Source: Brevibacillus reuszeri
GTDB lineage: Bacteria; Bacillota; Bacilli; Brevibacillales; Brevibacillaceae
Reading direction: 5' to 3'
Length of the DNA stretch: 64,000 bases
Assembly (NCBI RefSeq): GCF_002897295.1
Contig: NZ_BEXF01000007.1
Location: 236,298-300,297, forward strand
In this document: positions 25,379-33,047 of the stretch, piece after piece
How positions within the stretch are numbered: position 1 is the first letter of the stretch
Layout of the letters: every line of letters starts with the position of its first letter
Translations under genes and position numbers: made by a program
The notes under the pieces: generated by a model
The model's database searches: none
Seen by the model: only the letters and a program-made list of their open reading frames with translations
What the model was told of the DNA's origin: nothing

Positions 25379-25885
25379 ATGGCATATAGGCTTAGTCACA
25401 AGAAAAAAAGCTTTCTAGTGGCGATACACGTTATTGCAGTTGCTTCATGGATCGGCGGAACATTGGGGATGCTGCTGCTTGGTTTTTATTTGCAAAATGC
25501 CGCTAATGGTGAACAACTTGCTTATACATTGGTGAGCATGGAGGTGATCGATGAAAATTTGCTTAAGTATCCTGCATTGTTCAGCTTGCTTACCGGAATC
25601 ATGTTATCTGTATGGACCCAATGGGGACTTGTCAAGCACTACTGGGTCATCACGAAACTGGTCTTAACGATTATGACGATATTGATCGGCATTTTCTTTC
25701 TAAACGATTGGACAGCATCTCTTGCCGAAATGGTAGAAAAGATGGGCTTTTCAACATTGCAAAATCCGGATTTTCAAAATACATGGTTGTCCATTATCAT
25801 CACGGCAAGCTTCAACTTGTTATGTTTAGTGTTGATGGTCTTTCTTACTTATTTCAAACCGTTCGGAAAGATGAAAAAGAAATAG
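25379..25885 (+). CDS. DUF2269-like integral membrane protein
   Basis: A 168-aa protein with four membrane helices (about 10-35, 55-75, 85-107, 135-160); an early AIHVIAVASWIGGTLGM segment recalls DUF2269/copper-resistance-D-like proteins. No catalytic motif is visible. The start is set at the ATG at 25379, 6 nt after GAGGGTG. It is divergent from the two-component operon, so regulation by that response regulator is plausible but not shown. Confidence 0.78.
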   Translation: MAYRLSHKKKSFLVAIHVIAVASWIGGTLGMLLLGFYLQNAANGEQLAYTLVSMEVIDENLLKYPALFSLLTGIMLSVWTQWGLVKHYWVITKLVLTIMTILIGIFFLNDWTASLAEMVEKMGFSTLQNPDFQNTWLSIIITASFNLLCLVLMVFLTYFKPFGKMKKK

Positions 25886-26035
25886 CCACTAGAATCCACC
25901 GGAAAGGAATTTACTTTATATGACATTAGCGAAAGTTTTATAATTGATGTCTTCATCACCAATGCGATTTGGGGCTTAGTTATAGGAGGAATCGCTAAAG
26001 CCATAGGCCGTGTAAAGAGGTGGAATTTATATTAG
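25886..26035 (+). other. In-frame 49-codon extension after the DUF2269-like stop codon
   Basis: The frame of the 25379 gene continues past its TAG for 49 codons to a second TAG at 26033-26035. It encodes a membrane-like segment (IIDVFITNAIWGLVIGG, then KAIGRVKRW). No start codon with a ribosome site is present in it. It may be a readthrough extension, a gene decayed by a stop mutation, or the end of a lost gene. It occupies most of the 376-bp gap before malate synthase. Confidence 0.35.
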
Positions 26036-26053
26036 GATACTTAATTAGAGAAG

Positions 26054-26090
26054 ATGCAGTCTAAGACTTTTTTAGGCTGCATTCCTTTAT
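26054..26090 (+). terminator. Intrinsic terminator
   Basis: ATGCAGTCTAA (26054-26064) pairs with TTAGGCTGCAT (26072-26082) with one wobble position, followed by TCCTTTAT. It ends the 25379 transcription unit. Confidence 0.7.
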
Positions 26091-26151
26091 TATTGCTGAC
26101 TTAGTCTCAGGTTGCCGATTTAACCGCGTCCATTTTCACTGCGTAAAATAA

Positions 26152-26214
26152 TTGATTTTTCTGAATGTAATTGCTACTATATATTATTAGAAACGTTATT
26201 TCTTATTAAGGAAC
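26152..26214 (+). promoter_or_regulatory. Malate synthase promoter with 25-bp composite operator, copy 5
   Basis: -35 TTGATT (26152-26157), a 17-bp spacer, -10 TACTAT (26175-26180). The operator follows in the gene-direction form GAAAC (26190-26194), GTT, ATTTC (26198-26202), TTATTAA, GGAAC (26210-26214). It is the exact reverse-complement arrangement of the minus-strand copies, so its orientation to the gene is conserved. Confidence 0.85.
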
Positions 26215-26261
26215 AAGTGACAACCTATTCCTATGCCCCACCCAAAGGAGATGGAGAAACC

Positions 26262-27872
26262 GTGAGCAACCATACCAAAAGGCAGGTCGAAGGCATTCAA
26301 GTAACTGGTCCAGTCACCCCAGAAATAGCAGAGATTCTCTCACCCGATGCTCTTTCCTTTCTCGTCAAATTATCCAGAGCGTTTTCTGATACACGCCAAG
26401 ATTTGCTTCAAAGAAGATTGGAAAGACAAGCCGAATTTGACGCAGGCAAAAAGCCTGATTTTCTCCCAGAGACGGAGCATATTCGCAATGGCGATTGGAC
26501 CATTTTGTCGGTCCCTCAGGACTTGCAGGATCGGCGGGTAGAGATTACTGGGCCTTCCGGAGATCGCAAAATGGTCATCAATGCCTTGAATTCGGGAGCA
26601 AAGGCTTTTATGGCTGATTTCGAGGACGCGAATTCACCTACGTGGACAAACACTATTCATGGGCAAATCAATATGCGCGATGCAATTAACCGAACGATCG
26701 ACTACGTTAGTCCGGAAGGCAAAAAATATGCTCTACATGACGAGATCGCTACACTGATCGTCCGTCCGCGCGGCTGGCATCTGGATGAAAAGCATGTGCT
26801 TGTTGACGGGAAGCCCATCTCGGGAAGTCTGTTTGATTTTGGGCTCTACTTTTTCCATAATGCTAAAAATCTATTGGCCAAAGGCTCTGGTCCATACTTT
26901 TACTTGCCGAAATTGGAAAGCCATCTGGAAGCACGTCTTTGGAATGACGTGTTTATTCTCGCGCAGGACGAACTCCAGATTCCCCAAGGAACGATCAAAG
27001 CGACGGTTCTCGTGGAAACGATTTTGGCGACCTTTGAAATGGATGAAATCTTGTACGAGCTGAGGGACCATATTGTCGGGATGAATTGTGGACGCTGGGA
27101 TTACATCTTCAGCTATATCAAAAAGCTTCGCAATCATCCGGAGGTCATTCTCCCCGACCGCTCTTTGGTGACCATGTCGGTTCCGTTTATGGAAGCGTAC
27201 ACCTTGCTGACCATCCAAACATGTCACCGGCGCAAAGCTCATGCGATTGGAGGAATGGCTGCCCAAATTCCGATTAAAAATGATGCTGTCGCCAACGAAG
27301 AAGCGCTGCAAAAGGTCAAAGCCGATAAACAGCGGGAAGCACAAAACGGACATGACGGCTCGTGGGTAGCACATCCTGGTCTCGTGCCGATTGTAAAACA
27401 AGTATTCGATGAGATCATGCCTGCGCCGAATCAAGTGGAGAAACTAATCGAGAATTTGAACGTATCTGCCGCGGACCTCGTTCGGGTACCCGAAGGTGTT
27501 ATCACCGAAAGCGGTCTGCGCACCAATATTAGTGTGAGTATTCAATATATCGAGGCCTGGCTGCGAGGTTCGGGAGCGGTTCCTATCTTCCACTTAATGG
27601 AGGATGCTGCAACCGCTGAGATTTCCAGAGCACAAATATGGCAGTGGATTCGCCATCCAAAAGGGGTTCTTGCTGATGGTAGGGACGTGACGCTGGACCT
27701 GGTACAGCAGCTCGGCGCCGAAGAGCTGGACAAGATCAAAAACACTATTGGCGAGGATGCCTTTGCCGCTGGAAAATTTGGGGTGGCTTACGAAATTTTT
27801 AGCAACCTCATCGTAAATGATCAGTTTGAGGATTTCCTGACTGTTCCGGGATATGCTTATTTGGAAGAATAG
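26262..27872 (+). CDS. aceB: Malate synthase (A type)
   Basis: 536 aa, typical of malate synthase [20 protein letters not shown] (substrate/metal loop), [14 protein letters not shown], the AceB core [14 protein letters not shown], and a C-terminal catalytic Asp region in [14 protein letters not shown] are visible. It condenses glyoxylate with acetyl-CoA to malate. The start is the GTG at 26262 after GGAG plus 5 nt; an earlier in-frame GTG overlaps the operator and has no ribosome site. No isocitrate lyase gene is nearby, so the glyoxylate may come from ureides or the unassigned operon. Confidence 0.94.
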   Translation: MSNHTKRQVEGIQVTGPVTPEIAEILSPDALSFLVKLSRAFSDTRQDLLQRRLERQAEFDAGKKPDFLPETEHIRNGDWTILSVPQDLQDRRVEITGPSGDRKMVINALNSGAKAFMADFEDANSPTWTNTIHGQINMRDAINRTIDYVSPEGKKYALHDEIATLIVRPRGWHLDEKHVLVDGKPISGSLFDFGLYFFHNAKNLLAKGSGPYFYLPKLESHLEARLWNDVFILAQDELQIPQGTIKATVLVETILATFEMDEILYELRDHIVGMNCGRWDYIFSYIKKLRNHPEVILPDRSLVTMSVPFMEAYTLLTIQTCHRRKAHAIGGMAAQIPIKNDAVANEEALQKVKADKQREAQNGHDGSWVAHPGLVPIVKQVFDEIMPAPNQVEKLIENLNVSAADLVRVPEGVITESGLRTNISVSIQYIEAWLRGSGAVPIFHLMEDAATAEISRAQIWQWIRHPKGVLADGRDVTLDLVQQLGAEELDKIKNTIGEDAFAAGKFGVAYEIFSNLIVNDQFEDFLTVPGYAYLEE

Positions 27873-27890
27873 CTACTACTCTCCCATACA

Positions 27891-27926
27891 AAAACCTCCA
27901 TTCTCTTTACGCGGAATGGAGGTTTT
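27891..27926. terminator. Bidirectional terminator between malate synthase and IclR genes
   Basis: The perfect 13-bp arms AAAACCTCCATTC (27891-27903) and GAATGGAGGTTTT (27914-27926) carry A/T tracts on both sides. It serves two convergent genes. Confidence 0.9.
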
Positions 27927-27928
27927 GT

Positions 27929-28660
27929 TTAGGTACCGCCGATTCTTGCAGAAATCGTCGCCGCCTTTTGCTTTACTTTTTCAATGAAGAAAGACAATCG
28001 CTCATCTGGAACCCGAAAGCTGGGAGCATTGATCGAAATAGCCCCCACTAGCTGATTTCCATATCCGATGATCGGGGCTGCGACAGCCATCGTCCCTTCT
28101 GTCTTCTCCGCGTAACTGATCGCATAGCCGTTCTGCTTGGCCTCTGCCAGTTGCTCGATGAACGTCTGCTGAGAAGCTGACGGCAGCTGAGCGCTGACTA
28201 TTTTCATCATCTCTGGCGTTTTCCAATGTGCGAGAATCATTTTACTGGGGGCACCGATTGTGAGAGGAATCCGTTCCCCCAAATTCTCGTCAATGCGTAT
28301 TTTCAATGGACTTTCTACTTTTTCGATCGGAATGGAATCGCCGCCTGCCGGAATGTTGAGGAAAATGCTCTCCTCTACCTCTATCGCCAGCTCCTCCATA
28401 TACGGCCTCGCCACAGCGCGCAAATTCAGCTTTTCATGCAGCAGAAATCCGATTTCCATCCACGTATAGCCGGCCTTGTAATGCTTGGTGACGGGTTCCT
28501 GCTCCACCAATCCGTAGTGGATCATCGATTCGAGAAAACGGTGGAGCGTACTGATGGGCAGGCCGGTTGCGTCAACTAGCTCCGATATGGGCCAAGCAGG
28601 TTTCTCGTCTGAAATCAGTACCCGAATGATTTTCATCGTCCGCTCTATAGATTGAACCAT
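27929..28660 (-). CDS. IclR family transcriptional regulator
   Basis: A 243-aa protein. The winged helix (about 5-65) includes GLPISTLHRFLESM, and the effector domain (about 75-240) includes IGAPSKMILAHW and GTMAVAAPIIG. IclR of E. coli represses malate synthase and isocitrate lyase. This gene lies convergently beside malate synthase and 25 bp after the amino-acid permease gene, so it may control either. It is the second candidate for the shared 25-bp operator. Confidence 0.9.
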   Translation of the reverse strand: MVQSIERTMKIIRVLISDEKPAWPISELVDATGLPISTLHRFLESMIHYGLVEQEPVTKHYKAGYTWMEIGFLLHEKLNLRAVARPYMEELAIEVEESIFLNIPAGGDSIPIEKVESPLKIRIDENLGERIPLTIGAPSKMILAHWKTPEMMKIVSAQLPSASQQTFIEQLAEAKQNGYAISYAEKTEGTMAVAAPIIGYGNQLVGAISINAPSFRVPDERLSFFIEKVKQKAATISARIGGT

Positions 28661-28685
28661 AGTCTCCCGCCTCTACAAAAATGCG

Positions 28686-29372
28686 TTACGCTGACACGCT
28701 GTTATCATTAGTCGCCTGCTTTTTTGTCTTTTTACCATTGGATAGCTTGCCTTCCAGTCTGTTCACGAAGTAGGTGAAGATCATAATCAGGATCAAGTAG
28801 TACAAGCCAACAACCATGTAGGTGTCTAACTGGCGATAGTTGGACGCCGCTTCACTAAGCGCTGTCCCCCACAAATCCTGCATCCCTACATAGGCAACCA
28901 GCGAGGAATCCTTCAGCCCGATAATAAACTGGTTGCCCAAGGCAGGAATCGCTCGGCGAAATGCTTGCGGCAGAACAATTCGGCGCATAGCCAGCGGATA
29001 GGACATTCCCAATGAACGAGATGCCTCCATCTGCCCACGATCAATCGATTGGATCGCTCCACGGAAAATTTCTGCAATATATGCACCGTTGTGAACTGCT
29101 AGTGCAAGTGCCCCTGCCCAAAAGTTAGAGAGTGTGATCAGATTGGCAATCCCGAAATACAAAATCGCAATTTGTACGATCAACGGAGTACCGCGAATGA
29201 CCGTAATGTACGTGTGTGCGAAGTAGTTTAATGGCTTGGAGTTTGAGATACGGAAAAAGGCAATGATCAGACCAACGATACAGCCAAGTACGAGGGCAAC
29301 GGCTGTCAGCTGGAGCGTAAGCCACGCCGCTTTTAGAAAAAGAGGATAGCTGGAAACTAAAATATCAACCAC
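28686..29372 (-). CDS. Polar amino-acid ABC transporter permease (HisM/GlnP family)
   Basis: A 228-aa permease with about five helices and the EAA loop region EASRSLGMSYPLAMRRIVLPQA. The N-terminus AWLTLQLTAVALVLG is typical of the His/Glu/Arg permease family. It forms a homodimer with the ATPase at 30341. It follows the binding-protein gene after a hairpin that may lower its expression. Confidence 0.93.
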   Translation of the reverse strand: MVDILVSSYPLFLKAAWLTLQLTAVALVLGCIVGLIIAFFRISNSKPLNYFAHTYITVIRGTPLIVQIAILYFGIANLITLSNFWAGALALAVHNGAYIAEIFRGAIQSIDRGQMEASRSLGMSYPLAMRRIVLPQAFRRAIPALGNQFIIGLKDSSLVAYVGMQDLWGTALSEAASNYRQLDTYMVVGLYYLILIMIFTYFVNRLEGKLSNGKKTKKQATNDNSVSA

Positions 29373-29462
29373 GTTAGATCACTCCTCGCATGAAGTAAAA
29401 CCATCACGATACCTCTATCGAGGCCTGCTCAAGGGTGAGCGACCGCGTCTCTTGGAAAAAGG

Positions 29463-29485
29463 GGGGCGTCCTGTCCGGACACCCC
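29463..29485 (-). terminator. Intra-operon hairpin after the binding-protein gene
   Basis: GGGGCGTCC (29463-29471) and GGACACCCC (29477-29485) pair with one mismatch; the minus strand then reads CCTTTTTCC. It probably attenuates transcription so that the binding protein is made in excess over the permease. Confidence 0.65.
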
Positions 29486-29495
29486 GCAACCTCGC

Positions 29496-30305
29496 TTACT
29501 GTTTTTGCAAAATGTCGCGACCAAACCATTTTTCGCTGATTTTTGCATAGGTACCGTCTTTTATGATTTCATCCAACGCTTTGTTAATGCGCTCTACCCC
29601 TTCTTTGTCATCCTTGCGCACAGCAATCGCTTGCTCGTCAAAGCTCAGTGGCTCACCTACGTCTTTTACTTTTCCAGCGCCTTCTTTAATAAAGCGCAAG
29701 CCTACTACCTGGTCAGTAATCACCGCATCGAGACGGCCTGTTGGCAAATCGAGCAGTGCTGTGATGTCACTGTCGTACTGTGTGATTTTATCTTCATCGG
29801 TCAGCTTTTTCGCCCAATCCAAGTAGTTGGATGCTTTTACAACACCGATTTTTTTGCCTTTCAGATCCTCTTTGGATTTGATCGTTGTATTGTCTTCATT
29901 TACAAAAATTTGGGAACCGGAGCGGTAATATGGGTTCGTAAAGGCTACGGCTTTTTGACGCTCCTCAGTCACCGTCAAGCTACCGATGATGGAATCGTAT
30001 TTATTGGAATTCAAGCCTTGGATAATGGTTTCGAATGGGTTGGTGATCGGTACTGCGGTCATGCCCATTTTTTCTGCCAGGGCTTGTCCGATTTCTACGT
30101 CAAAGCCTGTGAGCGTACCATTTTCTTTAAAGCTAAACGGCTTGTACACTCCACTCATCGCGTAGGTAAATTCTTTTTTTCCGCCAGCTGCTCCAGATCC
30201 TCCAGCCGCAGGTGCGCTGCTATCTGAACCACATGCCGACAACAGGAGTGAGCCTAGCAAAACGGTAGACAGCAGAACTCCAGACCACATAGAACGTTTT
30301 TTCAT
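29496..30305 (-). CDS. Amino-acid ABC transporter substrate-binding lipoprotein
   Basis: A 269-aa type II periplasmic-binding fold protein. The signal peptide ends in the lipobox LLLSAC, giving a lipid-anchored Cys. GFDVEIGQALAEKMG and the ligand-arginine region GSLTVTEERQKAVAFTNPYY are typical of polar amino-acid (Gln/His/cystine-type) binders. The ligand is not determined. The start at 30305 follows GGGGGAA by 6 nt. Confidence 0.92.
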   Translation of the reverse strand: MKKRSMWSGVLLSTVLLGSLLLSACGSDSSAPAAGGSGAAGGKKEFTYAMSGVYKPFSFKENGTLTGFDVEIGQALAEKMGMTAVPITNPFETIIQGLNSNKYDSIIGSLTVTEERQKAVAFTNPYYRSGSQIFVNEDNTTIKSKEDLKGKKIGVVKASNYLDWAKKLTDEDKITQYDSDITALLDLPTGRLDAVITDQVVGLRFIKEGAGKVKDVGEPLSFDEQAIAVRKDDKEGVERINKALDEIIKDGTYAKISEKWFGRDILQKQ

Positions 30306-30340
30306 TTGAAATTCCCCCATTTTTTTCTGTTGGTTTTTAT

Positions 30341-31063
30341 TTAGCGAATGCTTCCCAAAAATTGCTTTGTCCGCTCGTTTTGCGGGTTTTCAAAGAATGT
30401 TTTGGGCGGCCCTTGCTCCAAAATAACGCCGTTGTCCATGAACACCGCCCGATCGGCAACTTCACGCGCAAAGCCCATTTCGTGAGTCACAACGATCATG
30501 GTCATCCCTTCCTGAGCAAGCTGCTTCATTACTTGCAGCACCTCTCCAACGAGCTCGGGATCGAGCGCGGAGGTAGGCTCATCGAACAACAGTACCTTTG
30601 GTTTCATCGCAAGCGCTCTGGCTATCGCTACCCGTTGCTTTTGTCCGCCAGAGAGCATATCGGGATAAACATCTGCTTTGTCCTGCAAATTTACTTTTTT
30701 CAATAATTCGAGCCCCAGCGCTTTCGCTTCTGCCGGATTCATCTTTTTGACATGGATCGGGGCCTCGATGACATTTTCCAAAGCGGTTTTATGCGGGAAC
30801 AGGTTGAAATGCTGAAAGACCATGCCCACCTCTTCGCGGAAGTGGTTCAAGTTTGTCTTGTTCGGGTCGATCTGTTTGCCACCTACCCAAATCTCACCTT
30901 CATTGTATACTTCCAGAAAATTCAAACATCGGAGCAGCGTACTTTTCCCGGAACCACTCGCCCCGAGCAGTACCACCACTTCTTGTTCTTTTACTTCAAG
31001 TGTCACACCTTTTAGCACGGTTAAAGACCCAAAAGACTTCACAAGCTGTTTAACCTGAATCAT
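30341..31063 (-). CDS. Polar amino-acid ABC transporter ATP-binding protein (GlnQ type)
   Basis: A 240-aa ABC ATPase: Walker [15 protein letters not shown]-loop [10 protein letters not shown], signature [15 protein letters not shown], Walker [13 protein letters not shown] and switch His in VVTHEMGFA. It heads the three-gene operon with the binding protein and permease and energises import of a polar amino acid. Confidence 0.95.
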   Translation of the reverse strand: MIQVKQLVKSFGSLTVLKGVTLEVKEQEVVVLLGASGSGKSTLLRCLNFLEVYNEGEIWVGGKQIDPNKTNLNHFREEVGMVFQHFNLFPHKTALENVIEAPIHVKKMNPAEAKALGLELLKKVNLQDKADVYPDMLSGGQKQRVAIARALAMKPKVLLFDEPTSALDPELVGEVLQVMKQLAQEGMTMIVVTHEMGFAREVADRAVFMDNGVILEQGPPKTFFENPQNERTKQFLGSIR

Positions 31064-31137
31064 CCTGCTATCCCCCTATCTCTTCGCCACGGGATGACTT
31101 GCTGTTTTCCAATAGTCGGAAAAGTTTTCTGATTTAA

Positions 31138-31166
31138 ATTATAATTACATTTTTTCAGATATGCAA
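31138..31166 (-). promoter_or_regulatory. Sigma-A promoter of the amino-acid ABC operon
   Basis: On the minus strand, -35 TTGCAT (31161-31166), a 17-bp spacer and a perfect -10 TATAAT (31138-31143), about 75 bp before the ATP-binding-protein start. Confidence 0.7.
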
Positions 31167-31271
31167 GAAAGTTTTTATTTATTCATTCATTAAAAATATG
31201 CTGATCGGAAATAAGCTTGAAATGACAAGAGTAAAACGCGAGAAAAAATCCTGCAAAAAGAGCAACGCAAA

Positions 31272-31306
31272 AAGCGACCCTTCGGCATTGCGCCGTGGTC
31301 GCCTTT
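31272..31306 (-). terminator. Intrinsic terminator after the ArAE-type gene
   Basis: GCGACC (31274-31279) pairs with GGTCGC (31297-31302), with an inner CGGC/GCCG stem. The minus strand continues with a TTTTT tract. Confidence 0.8.
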
Positions 31307-31331
31307 TCATAACGTGCATGTGCAGCTTTTC

Positions 31332-32336
31332 CTAGCTCTTGGCTGTCTTCGGCTGCTTTTTCCCTGTTTTTTCATCGCTTGTTTTACCCAGCTCGTGCTT
31401 GATAAACAAATAGCTCTCGATCTCTCTTAGCAGGTAAAACAAGGACGCTCTCGTTTCAAACTCTTCACGTGTACGTGGCAGGTCTGTTTCCTTGATCTCC
31501 TTGCGCATGTCCCGCAGCTGATCGATAAAGCGGTAAGCGGTATTGCCCGGATGCACGGAATCACTGATCCGTTCGAGAAAATCAGCAATGTGAAGCCCCT
31601 GCGGTACCCGGGTATTGAGCGAGGAGACGATCGGCATCATCCGCTCCAATAGCTCAAATTGTTTTTCGCGCATGATGAAGTACTGGTAGTACGAATCGTC
31701 GCGGCGTCCCAAGCGATTGTCGACATCACGCGATGCCAGACGGATTGCTTTTTCCAAAAGCCCAGGAGCCTCGATCATTTCCCTCCCGTCCCAGTCGCTT
31801 TCGCCATGACGCAAATAATAGCAAAACTCCCGCAATATTTTTATAAACAGCCTTTCCACTTGTCCCTGCATGGCTTGCAGTTCTTTATCCAGACTGGGCA
31901 TGTACAGATTTACGACCAACGCGACACCGACACCTACGACAAGCAGCGCCACTTCGTTTGCAATCAGCGCCACATCCATTCTTTGGGTCGAATACAAATG
32001 CATGAGCACAACGATGCTGGTGACGAAGCCCTCCTGAATTTTAAAGCGCACAGCCAGCGGCATGAAAATCAGAATTTCAATCAAAATCGCGAGAGGCGTA
32101 AAGCCAAGGACGAGAAACAAGGCTATCCCGATAGCCAATCCCAAAAAGCTTGCCAATATCCGATTCCACGCGGTTCGAAACGATTGCTTAACCGTCACCT
32201 GAATGCACAGGATCGTAATAATACCAGCAGAGGCAGGGAACATCAGGTCCAGCTGCTGGGCTAATAGGATCGAAATCGCTGTTCCGATCGCTGTTTTTAG
32301 TGTTCGATAACCAATTTTAAGCTTGAGCCAATTCAG
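31332..32336 (-). CDS. Aromatic-acid exporter (ArAE_1/YqjA-like) membrane protein, probable CTG start
   Basis: A 334-aa protein. The N-terminal half (about 10-140) has five to six helices of the FUSC/ArAE type (GTAISILLAQQLDL, GLAIGIALFLVLG, ALLVVGVGVALVVN). The C-terminal half (about 150-330) is a soluble helical domain. The first ATG (32243) would cut off the first helix. The frame continues upstream for 31 conserved-looking codons to a CTG at 32336, 7 nt after GGAGGGG, with no ATG, GTG or TTG between. A non-canonical CTG start is therefore likely. The role, export of aromatic or other organic anions, is inferred from the family. Confidence 0.8.
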   Translation of the reverse strand: MNWLKLKIGYRTLKTAIGTAISILLAQQLDLMFPASAGIITILCIQVTVKQSFRTAWNRILASFLGLAIGIALFLVLGFTPLAILIEILIFMPLAVRFKIQEGFVTSIVVLMHLYSTQRMDVALIANEVALLVVGVGVALVVNLYMPSLDKELQAMQGQVERLFIKILREFCYYLRHGESDWDGREMIEAPGLLEKAIRLASRDVDNRLGRRDDSYYQYFIMREKQFELLERMMPIVSSLNTRVPQGLHIADFLERISDSVHPGNTAYRFIDQLRDMRKEIKETDLPRTREEFETRASLFYLLREIESYLFIKHELGKTSDEKTGKKQPKTAKS

Positions 32337-32367
32337 TCGTGTTCCCCTCCATGCTACAAAAGCGGAT

Positions 32368-32781
32368 TTACAATGTTTTGCCGCAGCTCGGGCAATATTG
32401 ATACTCCGTTTTTACTCGCTCTCCGCAGTATGGACAAAAAGCCTTCTGTCCAGTAGTTTCGTCTGTCTGTTGATTCTCGCCCGCTGATTGTTGTCCGAAT
32501 CTACGGTTTAGGGGATCGCCTTCTTCAATGGATTCCGTAATATCAAACAAGGACATTCTTTCCTTGGAGGTCGCGTTTTTGTAATGATAAATCGTCTGGA
32601 AAATGCCAATTGCCACAAAGATAATTCCAAACAACGGAAAAATTGTTCCGACAAGTGGAAATGGAGCATCTCGCGTCATGGCAAACGCCATGATCGTCCA
32701 AAAAATGCCGAACACAACAACGCCAAGGCTTCCGGCTGCCCCCATCGCAGACGGTCCACGACCTGGTTTGATGCTTTTCAT
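32368..32781 (-). CDS. Membrane protein with C-terminal zinc ribbon
   Basis: A 137-aa protein. Two membrane helices (about 15-37 and 43-65) are followed by a linker and a C-terminal zinc ribbon FCPYCGERV...YQYCPSCGKTL (two CxxC pairs). The start at 32781 follows AGGAGGTG. It lies 31 bp before the ArAE-type gene and probably shares its transcript. The function is unknown. Confidence 0.8.
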   Translation of the reverse strand: MKSIKPGRGPSAMGAAGSLGVVVFGIFWTIMAFAMTRDAPFPLVGTIFPLFGIIFVAIGIFQTIYHYKNATSKERMSLFDITESIEEGDPLNRRFGQQSAGENQQTDETTGQKAFCPYCGERVKTEYQYCPSCGKTL

Positions 32782-32986
32782 CCGAAGCACCTCCTCTTTC
32801 CTAAATCTTACCCTAAAAATGATTGGGTCACAAACAGAAGCACCCGTTCATAAGACTGTTTTTGTCTGTGTTACGTTACGCAGCCACATCCTGAACAAGC
32901 ATAGCAACCAAGTTTATCACGATCAGGCCAATGTCGGCGACTAAAAAGTCAAACGATGGAAGAGAAGCTCAAGCTGTAGCCAAAGA

Positions 32987-33036
32987 AAGGGACTGCCTGT
33001 CAAAAGTCATACACTCCGACTTTTGCGGCAGCCCTT
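32987..33036 (-). terminator. Terminator after the SLH protein gene
   Basis: CAAAAGTC (33001-33008) pairs with GACTTTTG (33018-33025), and AAGGG/CCCTT lie outside. The minus strand then reads TCTTT. The 266-bp gap between the two genes holds otherwise only the promoter of the zinc-ribbon gene. Confidence 0.65.
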
Positions 33037-33047
33037 CGTATCAAGCT

